The notes beneath the pieces are model-generated. The model was not told where the DNA came from and made no database searches. It saw only the letters and a program-made list of their open reading frames with translations. A stretch of 64,000 bases of DNA from positions 23,247 through 87,246 of the forward strand of contig CAJQUW010016113.1 in the NCBI GenBank assembly GCA_907163375.1. Reading direction: 5' to 3'. This DNA is from Prostheceraeus crozeri (taxonomy: Eukaryota > Platyhelminthes > Polycladida > Euryleptidae). The translations under genes were made by a program, and so were the position numbers. Positions 11,026 through 21,039 of this stretch are shown in pieces (the first letter of the stretch is position 1; each line of letters opens with the position of its first letter).

Positions 11026-11781
11026 TCAAGGGGACAAGTTTAACAATTCGTTCAGAATCTCAGGCTTATTGCCAAACTTAACGAGAATATTGGGAATAAG
11101 AATATTGTTAATGCTATTGGACGTGTTCAGAACTGCTTCGTTTGCTTGAATCTGAGTCTCTAATGCCCTCACTTGAAGTTGTCGAATATTCCGTACCGAA
11201 TATCTGCCGGGGACATCATGAGGTTGGGCAGCAATAGGTGGGGTTGCGTAGATAACCGTGGTATTTTCAGTGTCGTCCTCTTCCACAGAGGTCTGACTAG
11301 TGTCGATCTGGTTCCCTGCTTCAGAGGACGTCGGCGCATCTTCCTCAAATGGTGGAATCACAGAGGACGCTGCTCCACCGGGCACTCCGTTCCAGCCAGC
11401 CGAGTTGCCGTACATGCCGACCAGTTTTTCCTCCGCCAGGGTTAAACTGCTTTGGAGGTGGGTCGCCACCGTCTGTCTACTGCGTTTCTTAGTAGCTAAG
11501 TAACGGGCTTTGGCTCTCGTTTTTAAGTTTTTCATTTTGGTTTTAACTTGTGTGATAGTGCGCTTGAAGCTACCGCAAGCATTAACTGCCGCCGTTATCT
11601 CCTCCCAAGCTTTATTCCACTTCCGTCCGAAATCCACTGACTTCTCGTCCGCATCTATGATTCGCCTCCGCTTTGAATATTCGTCGAGCAAGAGATCTAT
11701 CTCTTCTTCGGTCATGTCGGGCGCTTTGTCATCTTGGCTTGCCATGTTCGCAATATCAGTAGCTAAGTGTGCTGCAGTCAT
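11026..11781 (-). CDS. Myb/SANT-like DNA-binding protein of PIF/Harbinger type
   Basis: An intact 251-residue ORF starting at ATG 11781. Residues about 25-105 match a Myb/SANT-like (Myb_DNA-bind_5/zeste-type) domain: TEEEIDLLLDEYSKRR, FGRKWNKAWEEITAAVNACG, TQVKTKMKNLKTRAKAR. The middle is acidic and low-complexity (SEAGNQIDTSQTSVEEDD), and the C-terminus (VRNIRQLQVRALETQIQANE) is helical and may dimerise. Such proteins are the second product of PIF/Harbinger transposons, helping the transposase enter the nucleus and bind TIRs, and also occur as domesticated genes. A Harbinger transposase fragment lies 1.2 kb away. GGCCGGATTCACGAC, read from about 11980 on the minus strand, could be a Harbinger terminus. 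No partner terminus was found. Confidence 0.75.
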   Translation of the reverse strand: MTAAHLATDIANMASQDDKAPDMTEEEIDLLLDEYSKRRRIIDADEKSVDFGRKWNKAWEEITAAVNACGSFKRTITQVKTKMKNLKTRAKARYLATKKRSRQTVATHLQSSLTLAEEKLVGMYGNSAGWNGVPGGAASSVIPPFEEDAPTSSEAGNQIDTSQTSVEEDDTENTTVIYATPPIAAQPHDVPGRYSVRNIRQLQVRALETQIQANEAVLNTSNSINNILIPNILVKFGNKPEILNELLNLSP

Positions 11782-11879
11782 TCATGCTGAAATAGTTTCC
11801 TATCGTTTGCTGACAAGAGCATTTCTATAGAGATTGACGTCATTGACCTTAACTGCGTTAGGGGGAATCTTAGCGCAAG

Positions 11880-11985
11880 CATGTGTCGAGAATCGAAGCG
11901 ATCCCGCTCACCATGTGAGCGGCTCATCCTTAAACCCATCTCGCGCTAACCTTATCGTGAGCGCGTGTCGTGAATCCGGCCTCAG
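11880..11985. repeat. Repeated GC-rich motif, possible Harbinger terminus
   Basis: Two related copies of about 28 bases occur: TTAGCGCAAGCATGTGTCGA near 11871 and TTATCGTGAGCGCGTGTCGT near 11950. Between them lies a small palindrome (CCGCTCACcatGTGAGCGG). The minus-strand reading GGCCGGATTCACGACA resembles PIF/Harbinger ends. Confidence 0.4.
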
Positions 11986-12235
11986 AAGACAACGATGAAA
12001 AATCCAGGAGCCCGACGAATGAAGGATGGAGACGAAGCGCAGATTCCCAGAGATCCAAGGTGCCTTTTCCTGCTTGGGTCGATATTCCCCTTGCACCAAT
12101 TGCAAGCGGCATCACCTCTACGGTGTACCCGCTCCATCTTGCCCTCACGGCCTTCATGCTGGCAGGCCTGCTGCACTTCGACAGCTTCTCAGTGCCACGT
12201 AGATGCCCGTACTGTGGTCTTGTACAATAAGGCAC
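11986..12235 (-). pseudogene. Possible C-terminal fragment of a non-LTR retrotransposon
   Basis: The minus reading includes VEVMPLAIGARGISTQ and TLDLWESALRL. This resembles the 'hLFPVEVGARGF...S' region that follows the RT in some LINE polyproteins. The GC content is higher than the surroundings. The match is by eye only and no RT motif is present. Confidence 0.35.
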
Positions 12236-12240
12236 CGTAA

Positions 12241-12600
12241 CCTCTCAATGAAACGGTCCTGCCACAGATCAGGGTCACGTCTGTATCACTCAGCTCGGCC
12301 GGCGTATTACATTTCGCGGAATACCTGTCTGCCTTCTTGAGCCAATAATATACTTATTGTAGTACATACTTCATCGTGCCAGTGAGAGTAAGCGTTCCTC
12401 AGCTTGTTGCCCTAGGAACTTTTCCACTACCCACGAAAGTCATGGGAGCAGAAGAACTCATAACACACTCAGAATCGATGCCCCAATTCGTTAGCAAATT
12501 TAGCTGCATAGTCCGGCTTACATGAAATGCTGGCGCCATTCGGTATCATTGCATGTAGCTTACTTATCTCAGCTCTACTCAGCTTATTGTACCCAGCACT
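12241..12600. other. Non-coding stretch
   Basis: No recognisable gene, RNA or repeat structure. Confidence 0.4.
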
Positions 12601-12611
12601 GAAAAAAGCGG

Positions 12612-13015
12612 ATGGAACATTCACATGAAATGCAGACGAACTTTCATAAAGTTTTTGCCAAATTTTATCAGGAGCCTTCTCCTGAACGAGAAAGCCTTCT
12701 ATCCCACGTCAACAAATTATATATGACAGTCATGAAACGAAGAATATCAAACATATTGGAGGACAATCAACCCCTTCAACAAGCTGCATATCGTAAAGGA
12801 TATTCCACTATTGACCACCTCCACACGGTGACAGAAGTCCTTGAAAAGCAAGTGAATACCAAATGCCTTTATATATGGCCTTCATTGACTACGAGAAGGC
12901 ACTTGACTCCATTAAGCACAAAGCAGTATTTGATGCTCTAACAAAGCAAGGAGTACCAACCAACGAACCCTATTAATAGTGCTTCAGATACATAATGGAA
13001 GCATTTACGACATGT
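12612..13015 (+). pseudogene. RTE/BovB-like reverse transcriptase fragment
   Basis: The plus strand encodes LLSHVNKLYMTVMKRRISNI then QQAAYRKGYSTIDHLHTVTE, the RT fingers of RTE-type LINEs. After a frame change near 12870 comes AFIDYEKALDSIKHKAVFDA, the block with the first catalytic Asp. The palm YxDD and C-terminus are missing. Truncated and frameshifted. Confidence 0.8.
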
Positions 13016-13461
13016 GCACAGAGACTTAACACTATTTCTCGACACATCAACCTTCCATTGATGAATATCCATTCAACATAACGTGAAATGTGAAGTGCAT
13101 CAATGATCAAGTCTTTCAGATGTAAATCAATTTTCAATCACGACTATTTCATGTGTCTCATAAAGACATTTATTCTGCTACATCTATAAACATGTGATAC
13201 AATTCATGTTATCATAAAACCTTTAGCAAGATCTGACTGCAGTGAATCTCACATTAACGGCATCAGTCATTTTTTCGATAATATGTTACTATTCTCATCA
13301 GTATGAAAGGCTTCCAGTGACTGAACTCTTAATGCGTTTATGTCAAGCTTTAGGAGATAACTTTCGATGTACAGTTGGAATACGATCCATTTCAACGCAT
13401 GCTCCATGATGTTATTCCTACTTTCGCACTGTATCTTGCCTGCATCAACAAGCATCTTCAA
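13016..13461. other. Non-coding stretch
   Basis: No coding or repeat signal recognised between the RTE fragment and the Penelope-like element. Confidence 0.4.
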
Positions 13462-14132
13462 TCGACCATCAGCTCCCTATTCCAATTGCTTGTCTTTTAG
13501 ATTTAATCAAACTTTCGGCTTCTAACAGCTTTTTTACGTGTGATGGGATTTTCTACCAGCAAATTTTTGGATTTTCTATGGGTAACCCTCTTTCTCCCGT
13601 TTTAGCCAACCTCTTTTTAGAGCATATAGAAGATGAACTTCTTCCATCTTTCAATGGTCCCAGTCCCTCCTTTTTCGTGCGCTATGTGGATGATATTTTA
13701 GCTTTGGTTCCTGATAATTTCAATGTTGATGCTTTTCTCTTTTTCATGAATTCCCTATATCCATCCCTTTCTTTCACACATGAATGGGAAACTAATTCAT
13801 GCATTCCGTTTTTAGATGTTCTTATTTTGCGTAGCTCCAACCGGTTGTCCTTTAAAGTTTATCGTAAACCCACCCATACTGATTCCTACCTCCACTTTTT
13901 TTCCTTTCATCCCCTATCTGTCAAAATTAGTGTTGCCCAAGGGTTATTTTTACGTGCCCTCAGAATTTGTAGCCATGAGTACCTTAGTGATGAATTTGAT
14001 CGCATTTTTAGATCGTTGTCCCAATTGGCTTATCCCCCATCTATTCTGTATAAAGCTCAATATAAAGCCAAATGTTCTTTTTATAAAACTCGACCTCATG
14101 TTGAGGTTGAGAAAAAAGAATTTTTATTTTAG
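13462..14132 (+). pseudogene. Penelope-like element reverse transcriptase, 5'-truncated
   Basis: Reading from about 13462 gives LPIPIACLLDLIKLSAS... then IFGFSMGNPLSPVLANLFLE, a hallmark of Penelope-like RTs, and the catalytic FVRYVDDILALVP (YVDD). FLDVLILRSSNRLSFKVYRK follows, the conserved block before the thumb. The N-terminal RT motifs are missing, so the copy is 5'-truncated, as usual for this class. A frame change at about 14100 separates it from the endonuclease domain. The stretch ends in a stop at 14132. Confidence 0.9.
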
Positions 14133-14607
14133 TGTTCCGTTTGTCCCATCTCTAGATACTCAAGTGCATTCTAGGTTACGTAAATCGCTGGATTGTAATC
14201 TCGCTTTTTCATACCCCAATAAGATTAAGTCTTTTGTTGTTTCTAATGCCCCAGGCAGAATGTTTCCGCGGGTATTTATAAGATTAATTGTAACGATCTG
14301 TGATAAATTCTTTATAGGTGAAACAGGTCGTTGTTTAGATACTAGAATTAAGGAACACAAACTTGATTTTCGCAATAGGAATTTTAACAATGCCATGTTT
14401 GTCCATTCTTTTGATAATAATCATTCTTTTAATTTTGATAATAGTAGACTTATCTATAAATGTCCAGATGTGCATTCTCGCAAAGTGATTGAATCATCAC
14501 TAATTAAGACGTGGAAATCCAACACTGTAAATTTGAACCAAGGTGTCATAACTTTGAACCCCCATGTAGCCAGCCTCGTGTCTAATGGCATCAGTTTCCC
14601 GCCTTGA
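14100..14607 (+). pseudogene. Penelope-like element GIY-YIG endonuclease region
   Basis: In the second frame, VTICDKFFIGETGRCLDTRI followed by KEHK (about 14290-14360) is the GIY-YIG nuclease core, with the catalytic Arg and conserved Glu-rich helix. HSFDNNHSFNFDN and SRKVIESSLIKTWKSN match the downstream 'E...I' part with the catalytic Glu. This domain nicks DNA for target-primed reverse transcription. An AATAAA at 14765-14770 is a plausible 3' end signal. The ORF ends at 14607 after VASLVSNGISFPP. Confidence 0.88.
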
Positions 14608-14771
14608 TGTTTACCGACTCTTGTTATCCCCTCACCTGTCGTCCCTCTTATCAATTTTCCTTCTTTTGAGTGATTGTCAAGTTTCCGGTTTCCTATATAA
14701 ATGTAATTCTGACTTTCTTTCACTGCCCATGATTATGTCCACTGTACGTTGGTCGAAAGGTCGGGAATAAA

Positions 14772-15172
14772 CTTTCATTACTTATTGTGGCTTTTGAATT
14801 AGATATTTATTTGACTCAAAGTGATAATACTTTAAATTACATCGATTAATTGTTTGCGTTTGGTTTTGTTCTTCGATCGGACGTGGGAGAATTAATAAAC
14901 CTAATATTTCCAAATAAAAGTTTTTCTAAAAAGCTAAACTCTTTACGTTTCAGGCCAGCAGTTGGTTTGAAGTGCGAAGAGAGGCCTGATTGTAATCTCT
15001 TGTTCAATATTATAAATTATCATTCGCAGAGGACCTGGGGTGATCAACCTGTTATCGGGCAAAGGTCACATTTTGGCGACCACGCCAGGACTGCGTCTTT
15101 ACAATTTGATTCCTTCTGTTATGGTAATCAATTTAAGCGGCACTCTTCCTGTCCGCTCCTCCCTTTACTTGA
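14772..15172 (+). repeat. LTR end and primer-binding site of another LTR element
   Basis: A sequence ending GGTCACA (15070) is followed by TTTTGGCGACCACGCCAGGA (15071-15090). This is an LTR-to-PBS layout on the plus strand, resembling the minus-strand motif at 207-224. The LTR start is not located. The leader is interrupted at 15180 by the hAT element and resumes at 17807. Confidence 0.5.
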
Positions 15173-15425
15173 GTAATAAGCAGTGCTGCCACTCCTGCGT
15201 GAATTTACGCAGTGCGTGAAAAAAAATATTTCTGCGTGAAATGCGTGGGATTTTGAAGAGGTGCGTGAAGGGAAATATGGATAATACATATGATCTGTAA
15301 AGGAATATTATATAATTTTGTATCGTATCATGAATTTTCCATGGTTTCCTATTTTCCATAAGAATATACATACAGTAGCCCCTACAATTATTTAAAACTA
15401 AGTTTTCTGCTTTCAGTATTGTTTT

Positions 15426-16318
15426 TTGGTCCAATGGCTGATTGTGGTGGCGGGTAGCATGGATAGTGAACATTGTATGTTGTGTTGCGATCGTTACGAC
15501 ATTGCGTTGATATTGATACATTTGGACCTGTTGCTCATGCAATCCGTTCTTCCTCTTTTGAACAAATTTGAAAAAGCTTATCAAAGAAATTCTGTTCTTG
15601 TTCATAAAATGTATTCTGACGTTCGCGAACTGTTTCTAAATGTTCTTTTATGTTTTTTGAAGAAAGAATTTGTTGATGAAAACACAAAAAGATTGAAGAA
15701 AATTTCATTTGATCGAGATTCACGACTTCCAGATTCTGCCATATTTATCGGTGAAGACACCGGAAGGAAACTGGATTCTGTTAGTGAATCAGTGCGCACT
15801 GAATTTTTCAACCGTGTCCGAAAGTTTTATTGTACTTTGTCCAGTAAACTTCAAGGCTATTTACCGCTGGCCGACAAGCGAGTGAGGCAACTTCGTTTTC
15901 TGGATCCTGCTCTTCGGAAAACCGAAGATGAACAGCAGTTGTTTCCATTGCCTAAGAAATGAAGTACAGCAGTGAAGATGTCACATCCTTGATAACGGAG
16001 TGGCGTCAATATGGGATTTCACGCGCAGTTGAAGAACTGAACGATATAGTTCAGCACTGGCTTCATGTCGGGAGTCTGAAATCGACTGCCATCGGTGACT
16101 GCAACACTTCGCAACAAGCCTATCCGATTCTCACACGATTGTCCACCTCTGTTTTGTCAATACCTCACGGAAATGATGCGGTAGAACGAGCTTTTAGTTG
16201 TCTGTCAGATACAGTTACTAAAAAGCTGAAAACTTATAATGAAATCTCAGTGAACTCATGCTTGGTTATCAGTGCTATCTGCGGGCTTCTAACTACTGTT
16301 GTTACAATTTTCCTTTGA
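15426..16318 (+). pseudogene. hAT transposase, C-terminal half with dimerisation domain
   Basis: The first frame (15426-15962) encodes a mostly helical region (FLKKEFVDENTKRLKKISFD, FFNRVRKFYCTLSSKLQGYL). A one-step frame change at about 15959 leads to YSSEDVTSLITEWRQYG and then LTRLSTSVLSIPHGNDAVER and AFSCLSDTVTKKL. The last is the hATC dimerisation motif (PHGNDAVERAFS corresponding to 'P.SNA.VER.FS'). The BED zinc finger and the first catalytic Asp region are not visible, so the protein is shorter than usual (about 600-700 residues). It is probably internally deleted as well as frameshifted. Confidence 0.8.
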
Positions 16319-16329
16319 GTGCAGCCCGG

Positions 16330-16700
16330 GTCCAAATGGGCTTCAATGCTCAGGCATCATACCAGAAGAGGCTGAAACAGGAGAAAGAGGCCGACAAGAA
16401 AAAATCGGAACAAGCAGCGCGAAGAGGAAATTGGAGGAAGAAATTGAGGAAGAAATGGAAAGATCGAAAGAGCAGATGGCATTGTTGAACAAGCAAAAGC
16501 AAATAGCATCAAATAAAAGCGAACTCCAAGAAGAACAATCATCTGCTTTATTGATGATAGCTGAGTATCAAAAGAAACTGTCGCTTATTCAGATGAAACG
16601 CAAGAAGATTGAAAAAGACGAAAAGAAATTGACAGCGGAACAGATAAAATCAAAAGAAAGAATCATAAAGAAAACAATTGAACAGTTTGCCAAAAACTAA
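16330..16700 (+). pseudogene. Coiled-coil C-terminal extension of the hAT transposase
   Basis: It follows the hATC region after short frame changes. It is strongly charged and heptad-like: SYQKRLKQEKEADKKKSEQA, KLEEEIEEEMERSKEQMALL, KRKKIEKDEKKLTAEQIKSK. It ends EQFAKN and a stop at 16700. A subset of hAT-like transposases carries such Lys/Glu-rich tails after the dimerisation domain. It could be the last exon or the read-on of the same protein. Confidence 0.65.
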
Positions 16701-17740
16701 CAGTACCCGGTTTTTTACATTTTCTCAAATATTGTTATCTTCAAAGTTTTTTTTAGTTGAATTATACAGTATATTTTGTACAGTGTGTAGTAGTAGCATG
16801 TGCATGCGTTGTCAGTACGTATAATCAGTAGGTACTCTTGTTGTATTTTGTATTCGAAAGTTTGGACATTTTTATAGAAACTAGTAGAGCTGAGCATAAT
16901 TCGTTTGAGCTTATTTTTAATCGAATAATTTCATTTATGAGCATTTTAGTAGACTGTACACTAGAGCTGCCTAGCTCTTTGAGTTTGTTTTTTTGCTATT
17001 ATGGTCTTTTGATAGATATATTCTGTTGTTATATTTTGTTTTTACGAGTCTTGCGTTTGTTAAGTCTTTTGATAGATACTCTCTACCGATATTTGTTGTT
17101 TTAAAAATACATGTATAGATGAATGGACAGCATTTGTTTTTCGTTCGATTGCCCAGCTGCAATATCTAATGTATGATTGATATAGATTCAAATGCGGAGC
17201 TAATCGTCTGAAGGAAGCAAGAGAATAAGTACAGAAAAAAATAGATTGTGCACTCTTTAGACTTACCGTACATGTACTCTCCATAACATATTCTCAACGC
17301 ATGTTGAAGCATAATTTGGCCGTATCAAGACGAAACGTTGTAAGCACCATATGACGATTTTTCAGGAGAGTCGAAATAGAATTAAAAATTTTATTGTTCT
17401 TTATGGTCTTTATGGCTTCTTGTTCCTTTACGCTCCTCACCTTCATGCTTCAAAGGGTTTGAACACAGAAATTAGGGTACGTGACAGCTCGACAATACGC
17501 ATTCCTAATATACAAAAGTCTCATTTTCGCAAAAATGTCGGTGACAACGTTTCGTCCTTGTCCGGTCGAATTGAAGCAGTTTCACAGATACTAATTTAAG
17601 ATCAAATTTATCAGAATATAACCACCACACAGCCTACAAATACGGTTACATGTAGTTGTGATGAGTCAAAACAAAATTGAAAGGAAAAGTTGAACTTATA
17701 AACCTTGTCTTGTAAGTAGATGCAGCGCTACATGTAACTG
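16701..17740. other. Non-coding 3' part of the hAT element
   Basis: AT-rich, with no recognised domain in the short ORFs present. Within the TIR boundaries of the element. Confidence 0.5.
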
Positions 17741-17814
17741 TTTAATACGCCTGCGTGAAAAAATTCACCTGCGTGGGATTTTCTAAATATCAGAGTGGCA
17801 GCACTGGTAATAAG

Positions 17815-18810
17815 CTAATTGTCTTTTTCTTTTCTTCGCGTGATCATTTTTCTCGCGCCTCAAATTCGCAATCGCTGTTATGTCTTTCTCTCCAGGCTAT
17901 CCCGCTTGGCAAGCTCACGTTAGTTTACGTAAAACATATGTTACGATAAGTTACACTTCTCACGCAATTTTTGTGTAAAAATTGGCACAAAAATTTGCGT
18001 AGTTCTCACGTAAAATCTGACGCGATCCTTACGTAAGTCTCACCTGTGTCATTTTACGTTATTATAAGTTACGAAATTTACGCACATAAACGTTTTTTCT
18101 TTAATTCCTATTTACTTTCATAATAATTTTCAATTATCCATTAAACACGACAACTGTCATGCAACCCCATTCATTAAATCCATAAGAAGATCAAATATGG
18201 TAAAATGTTGATTTATTCACTCAATAATTGAAAAACAATTAAATTAGTTCATAAACTGACTCAAATAAGTTTGCGTTGGGAGTTTATTGTACACCGTTGT
18301 CAGAGGTTTCCCGACCGAATAGTTCCAAGAAGAAGGTTCATTTGTGATTCCCGTATGAGCTACAGCTGATGATAGCGACCTGAAAACGACAAGTTACGGG
18401 AGTTAGGGCGATTACGGGGGGAGGATTTAAAGAAACGAGTACGTAATCGCAAAATATGTGATTACTATACATGTATGAAAACAACCTAAGTCCATTTAGT
18501 TCGTTTCAAACAATATCTTTAGATCTATCACTAACATAATAAATACTACGTTAGATAGCAATACTTGATATTATGATTTCCAGTTCTATTTTTACTTTCG
18601 CTTAAGAATATTATCCATGTGAAGAGAACTACCAAATTCGTAAATAAGTTAAGAATAAATCTGTTTTGCGCAGCATCATTTCACGAAAGAACTGAACATA
18701 TCATTATTGTTCTACCATTCTTCAAAAAGCCGTTCTCGGGAACATAGTGAAAGTAAAGCGACCAATAGTCATATTCATAATATACTGGTTCCAGAAATTA
18801 AAGCAAGATT
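17815..18810. other. Non-coding; CGTAA-rich cluster with a hairpin
   Basis: At 17915-18075 there are many short ACGTAA/TTACG words and an imperfect hairpin (17962-17975 with 17986-18000, arms ACGCAATTTTTGTG and CACAAAAATTTGCGT, 10-base spacer). The remainder shows nothing recognisable. Confidence 0.5.
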
Positions 18811-18823
18811 CGATAGCTGTATA

Positions 18824-19146
18824 GTGCTATATTTTTCATCCCAATGCTTTATCTAAAATCCTTTTTTAACATAATACATGTATGATGGCAAATAATTGAA
18901 TTCTAATAAAGCATAGCATAACCGCATTGCTATATTTCATGGTTGCCAGATGATTTGATTTGAAGAGAAATACCATATGAATCACATTTTCAAAGTTGTC
19001 TATGATCGCCGTGATATATTTTTCATCGCCGCACTATATTTTTCATCTGAAAAATATAGCACTCCGATATCATGCTTTAAGACAGATATAGTACTTTAAA
19101 TCTCGTGCTATATTTTTCAAACCACTCGATTTAAAGTACTATATCT
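18824..19146. repeat. Cluster of GTGCTATATTTTTCA direct and inverted repeats
   Basis: Copies of GTGCTATATTTTTCA or close variants lie at 18824, 19011, 19031 and 19105 (plus) and 19048-19062 (minus). Around the last plus copy sits a perfect 18-bp inverted repeat, ATTTAAAGTACTATATCT at 19129-19146 with its complement at 19084-19101. Confidence 0.9.
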
Positions 19147-19900
19147 ATCACTTAGAAATGTAAATTCATATACCTATGTATCATATTGAATAATTGCCTA
19201 TAAAGAAGCTTATCTACTTAAATGAAGGAAATCAAGACGCGCATACATAAGTCTCGAACATAGAATAATATCTATTAGGAAACTACTTTCACGTACAGTA
19301 TTAGGATAAGTATCAGTACTAACTTACTTTCCAAAACTGTCCATAATTTCAGTTGATTGAATTATTGTAATAGGCTTGCCAGCATCGTAACAGTCCATCG
19401 ATAATTTAGTTCATACTGCCACTAATCTCCAATTACATTGATATTTTCTGAAAAATAGATTACAGGTGTCATTGTCTCATCAAAAGTTTGTGACTTTGTA
19501 CCAACATGAACGTTTTTGAAAATATATGAACAATCTTTGAACAAAGCAAAGCAATCAAATTATCAAATGATAACAGAATATAATTGATCAACTTTCATTC
19601 ACCGTGAAATTTATGAATAAGCAACTTTGAACAATGAAAACAATGTTAAACATGGTACATAATATGACAGCAGATACGAGTTGGTGAATAATCTAGAAAA
19701 TCAAGACTCACATTTCCACACTACTTAACATGATAGCAGGTTATAATTAATTAGCTAGTTGAGGTGGCCGAGATCCCCTCCCTGATCTAGTCATTTAATT
19801 GATCCAAAAAACTTAGTTCCCATTCCGAATAGATTTAAAAAATGATAAGTGCAATACTTCTCATAGTAACTTTTTCAATGTTACTTTAATGATAAATTGA
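19147..19900. other. Non-coding stretch
   Basis: No gene recognised. It may hold the left end of the piggyBac element, but no TTAA-flanked terminus could be assigned. Confidence 0.4.
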
Positions 19901-19904
19901 CCAA

Positions 19905-19942
19905 GTGCTTAATTTTAAGCATTAATGCTTCATTTTAAGCAC
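19905..19942 (+). repeat. Palindromic repeat 1 flanking piggyBac-1 (extended)
   Basis: An extended 38-bp palindrome that begins GTGCTTAATTTTAAGC and ends TTTTAAGCAC, with an inner TAAGCATTAATGCTTCA. Left-side orientation (centre AATTTT). Confidence 0.9.
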
Positions 19943-20460
19943 TCTTCACACTTTTAGAAAATGGATGTTATTTAGTATTCATCACACAGAAAACTATCCG
20001 ACAACTCCACAACTGTAATCATTAGGTTGAAGTATAATACGTCCTAATTTGGAGTCCTCTTATCGGTCTTGCTTTTTGTTTGACATCACTTTGAACAAAA
20101 ATATATTTTTGAAAATATCAGAAAATTGTCATTTTTTAAAAGCTATACTGTTTTTTTTCTATTTGACAGTCTATGAATATTGAATAGCACTGTAATACGT
20201 GAAATGCGATGATAAGTCAGAAGATAGAGGTTATAGAAGCTTGGGGGACTTCAAAATGTGAAAATTTTCCATTTCTATGCTAATTTTTAACATATTTTGT
20301 TCAATGAAAAAATGTTTTTATCGACATTATTGTGTTTTAAAGACGCCAAGCCGTTGGGATTAGTACAGATTGATGGCATGTGTGTTCATAGAAACATATG
20401 TAGGCGCAATTAAAATTGAATACATTTCGTAGCCGCTGTCGCTGGTTAAATATGAGAAGT

Positions 20461-20486
20461 AAAAGTGCTTAATTTTAAGCACTTTT
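20461..20486 (+). repeat. Palindromic repeat 2 flanking piggyBac-1
   Basis: AAAA + GTGCTTAATTTTAAGCAC + TTTT. Same orientation as repeat 1. Confidence 0.95.
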
Positions 20487-20811
20487 CTCTTTTTAGATAA
20501 TATATACCAAAGTGTAGGCACGACACCAAAGTGATAGCTAAACTTGCTATTTTTAATGTGTATGATATGCTTTCACAATTGTTGCATTATATCGGTTATA
20601 CCTGGTGGCTATAAACCTATAATTTTTTATAAACTTTCTATAGCGTAGTACCCGGCCTAGTTACCACAAGGGCTTTTGTAACATATTTACCTAAATATAC
20701 TGCATGTTAGTTGTGGTACACAACTTGAATAAATCCTCAGTGATTAGGAAAAGTTATGATTGATAACTCACATCACAAATATTATTCTAGTTCACATAGT
20801 AATCAGATGGT

Positions 20812-20836
20812 AAAAGTTCTTAATTTTAAGCATTTT
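20812..20836 (+). repeat. Palindromic repeat 3 flanking piggyBac-1 (degenerate)
   Basis: AAAAGTTCTTAATTTTAAGC followed by ATTTT. One arm is slightly decayed. Left orientation. Confidence 0.85.
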
Positions 20837-21039
20837 GACAAATGTACTCATACGTTTTTGGTATAAAATGGCTAAGTGCCCCAATGTATCCGAAAAGAAA
20901 AACACCGTTTCTTCTAAATATATCTCTGTTTACATATCTGTGAAATCTCAATCAATGAACCGACAGGTTTCCGAGTAGGCTTATTATCAGCCAAATAAAT
21001 CACGTAATTTGTATAATAGAAGAGTCAGCGAAAGTCTAT
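20837..21039. other. 3' flank of the piggyBac-1 transposase
   Basis: Non-coding sequence between palindrome 3 and the transposase end. Confidence 0.4.

Larger units (their letters stand above)
15181..17806 (+). mobile_element. hAT-type DNA transposon, complete ends, 8-bp target duplication
   Basis: The TIRs are a perfect 14 bp: CAGTGCTGCCACTC at 15181 and its reverse complement ending at 17806. They are flanked by an exact 8-bp duplication GTAATAAG (15173-15180 and 17807-17814), as expected for hAT. The element is 2626 bp. Both subterminal regions carry copies of TGCGTG(A/G), five on the left (15190-15270) and two on the right (17750-17780), all in the same orientation. It carries a hAT-like transposase ORF and is inserted in an LTR-element leader. 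Confidence 0.96.

Noticed and set aside
16838..17599. ORFs in the 3' part of the hAT element
   Set aside because: Hydrophobic or low-complexity frames without any family pattern.
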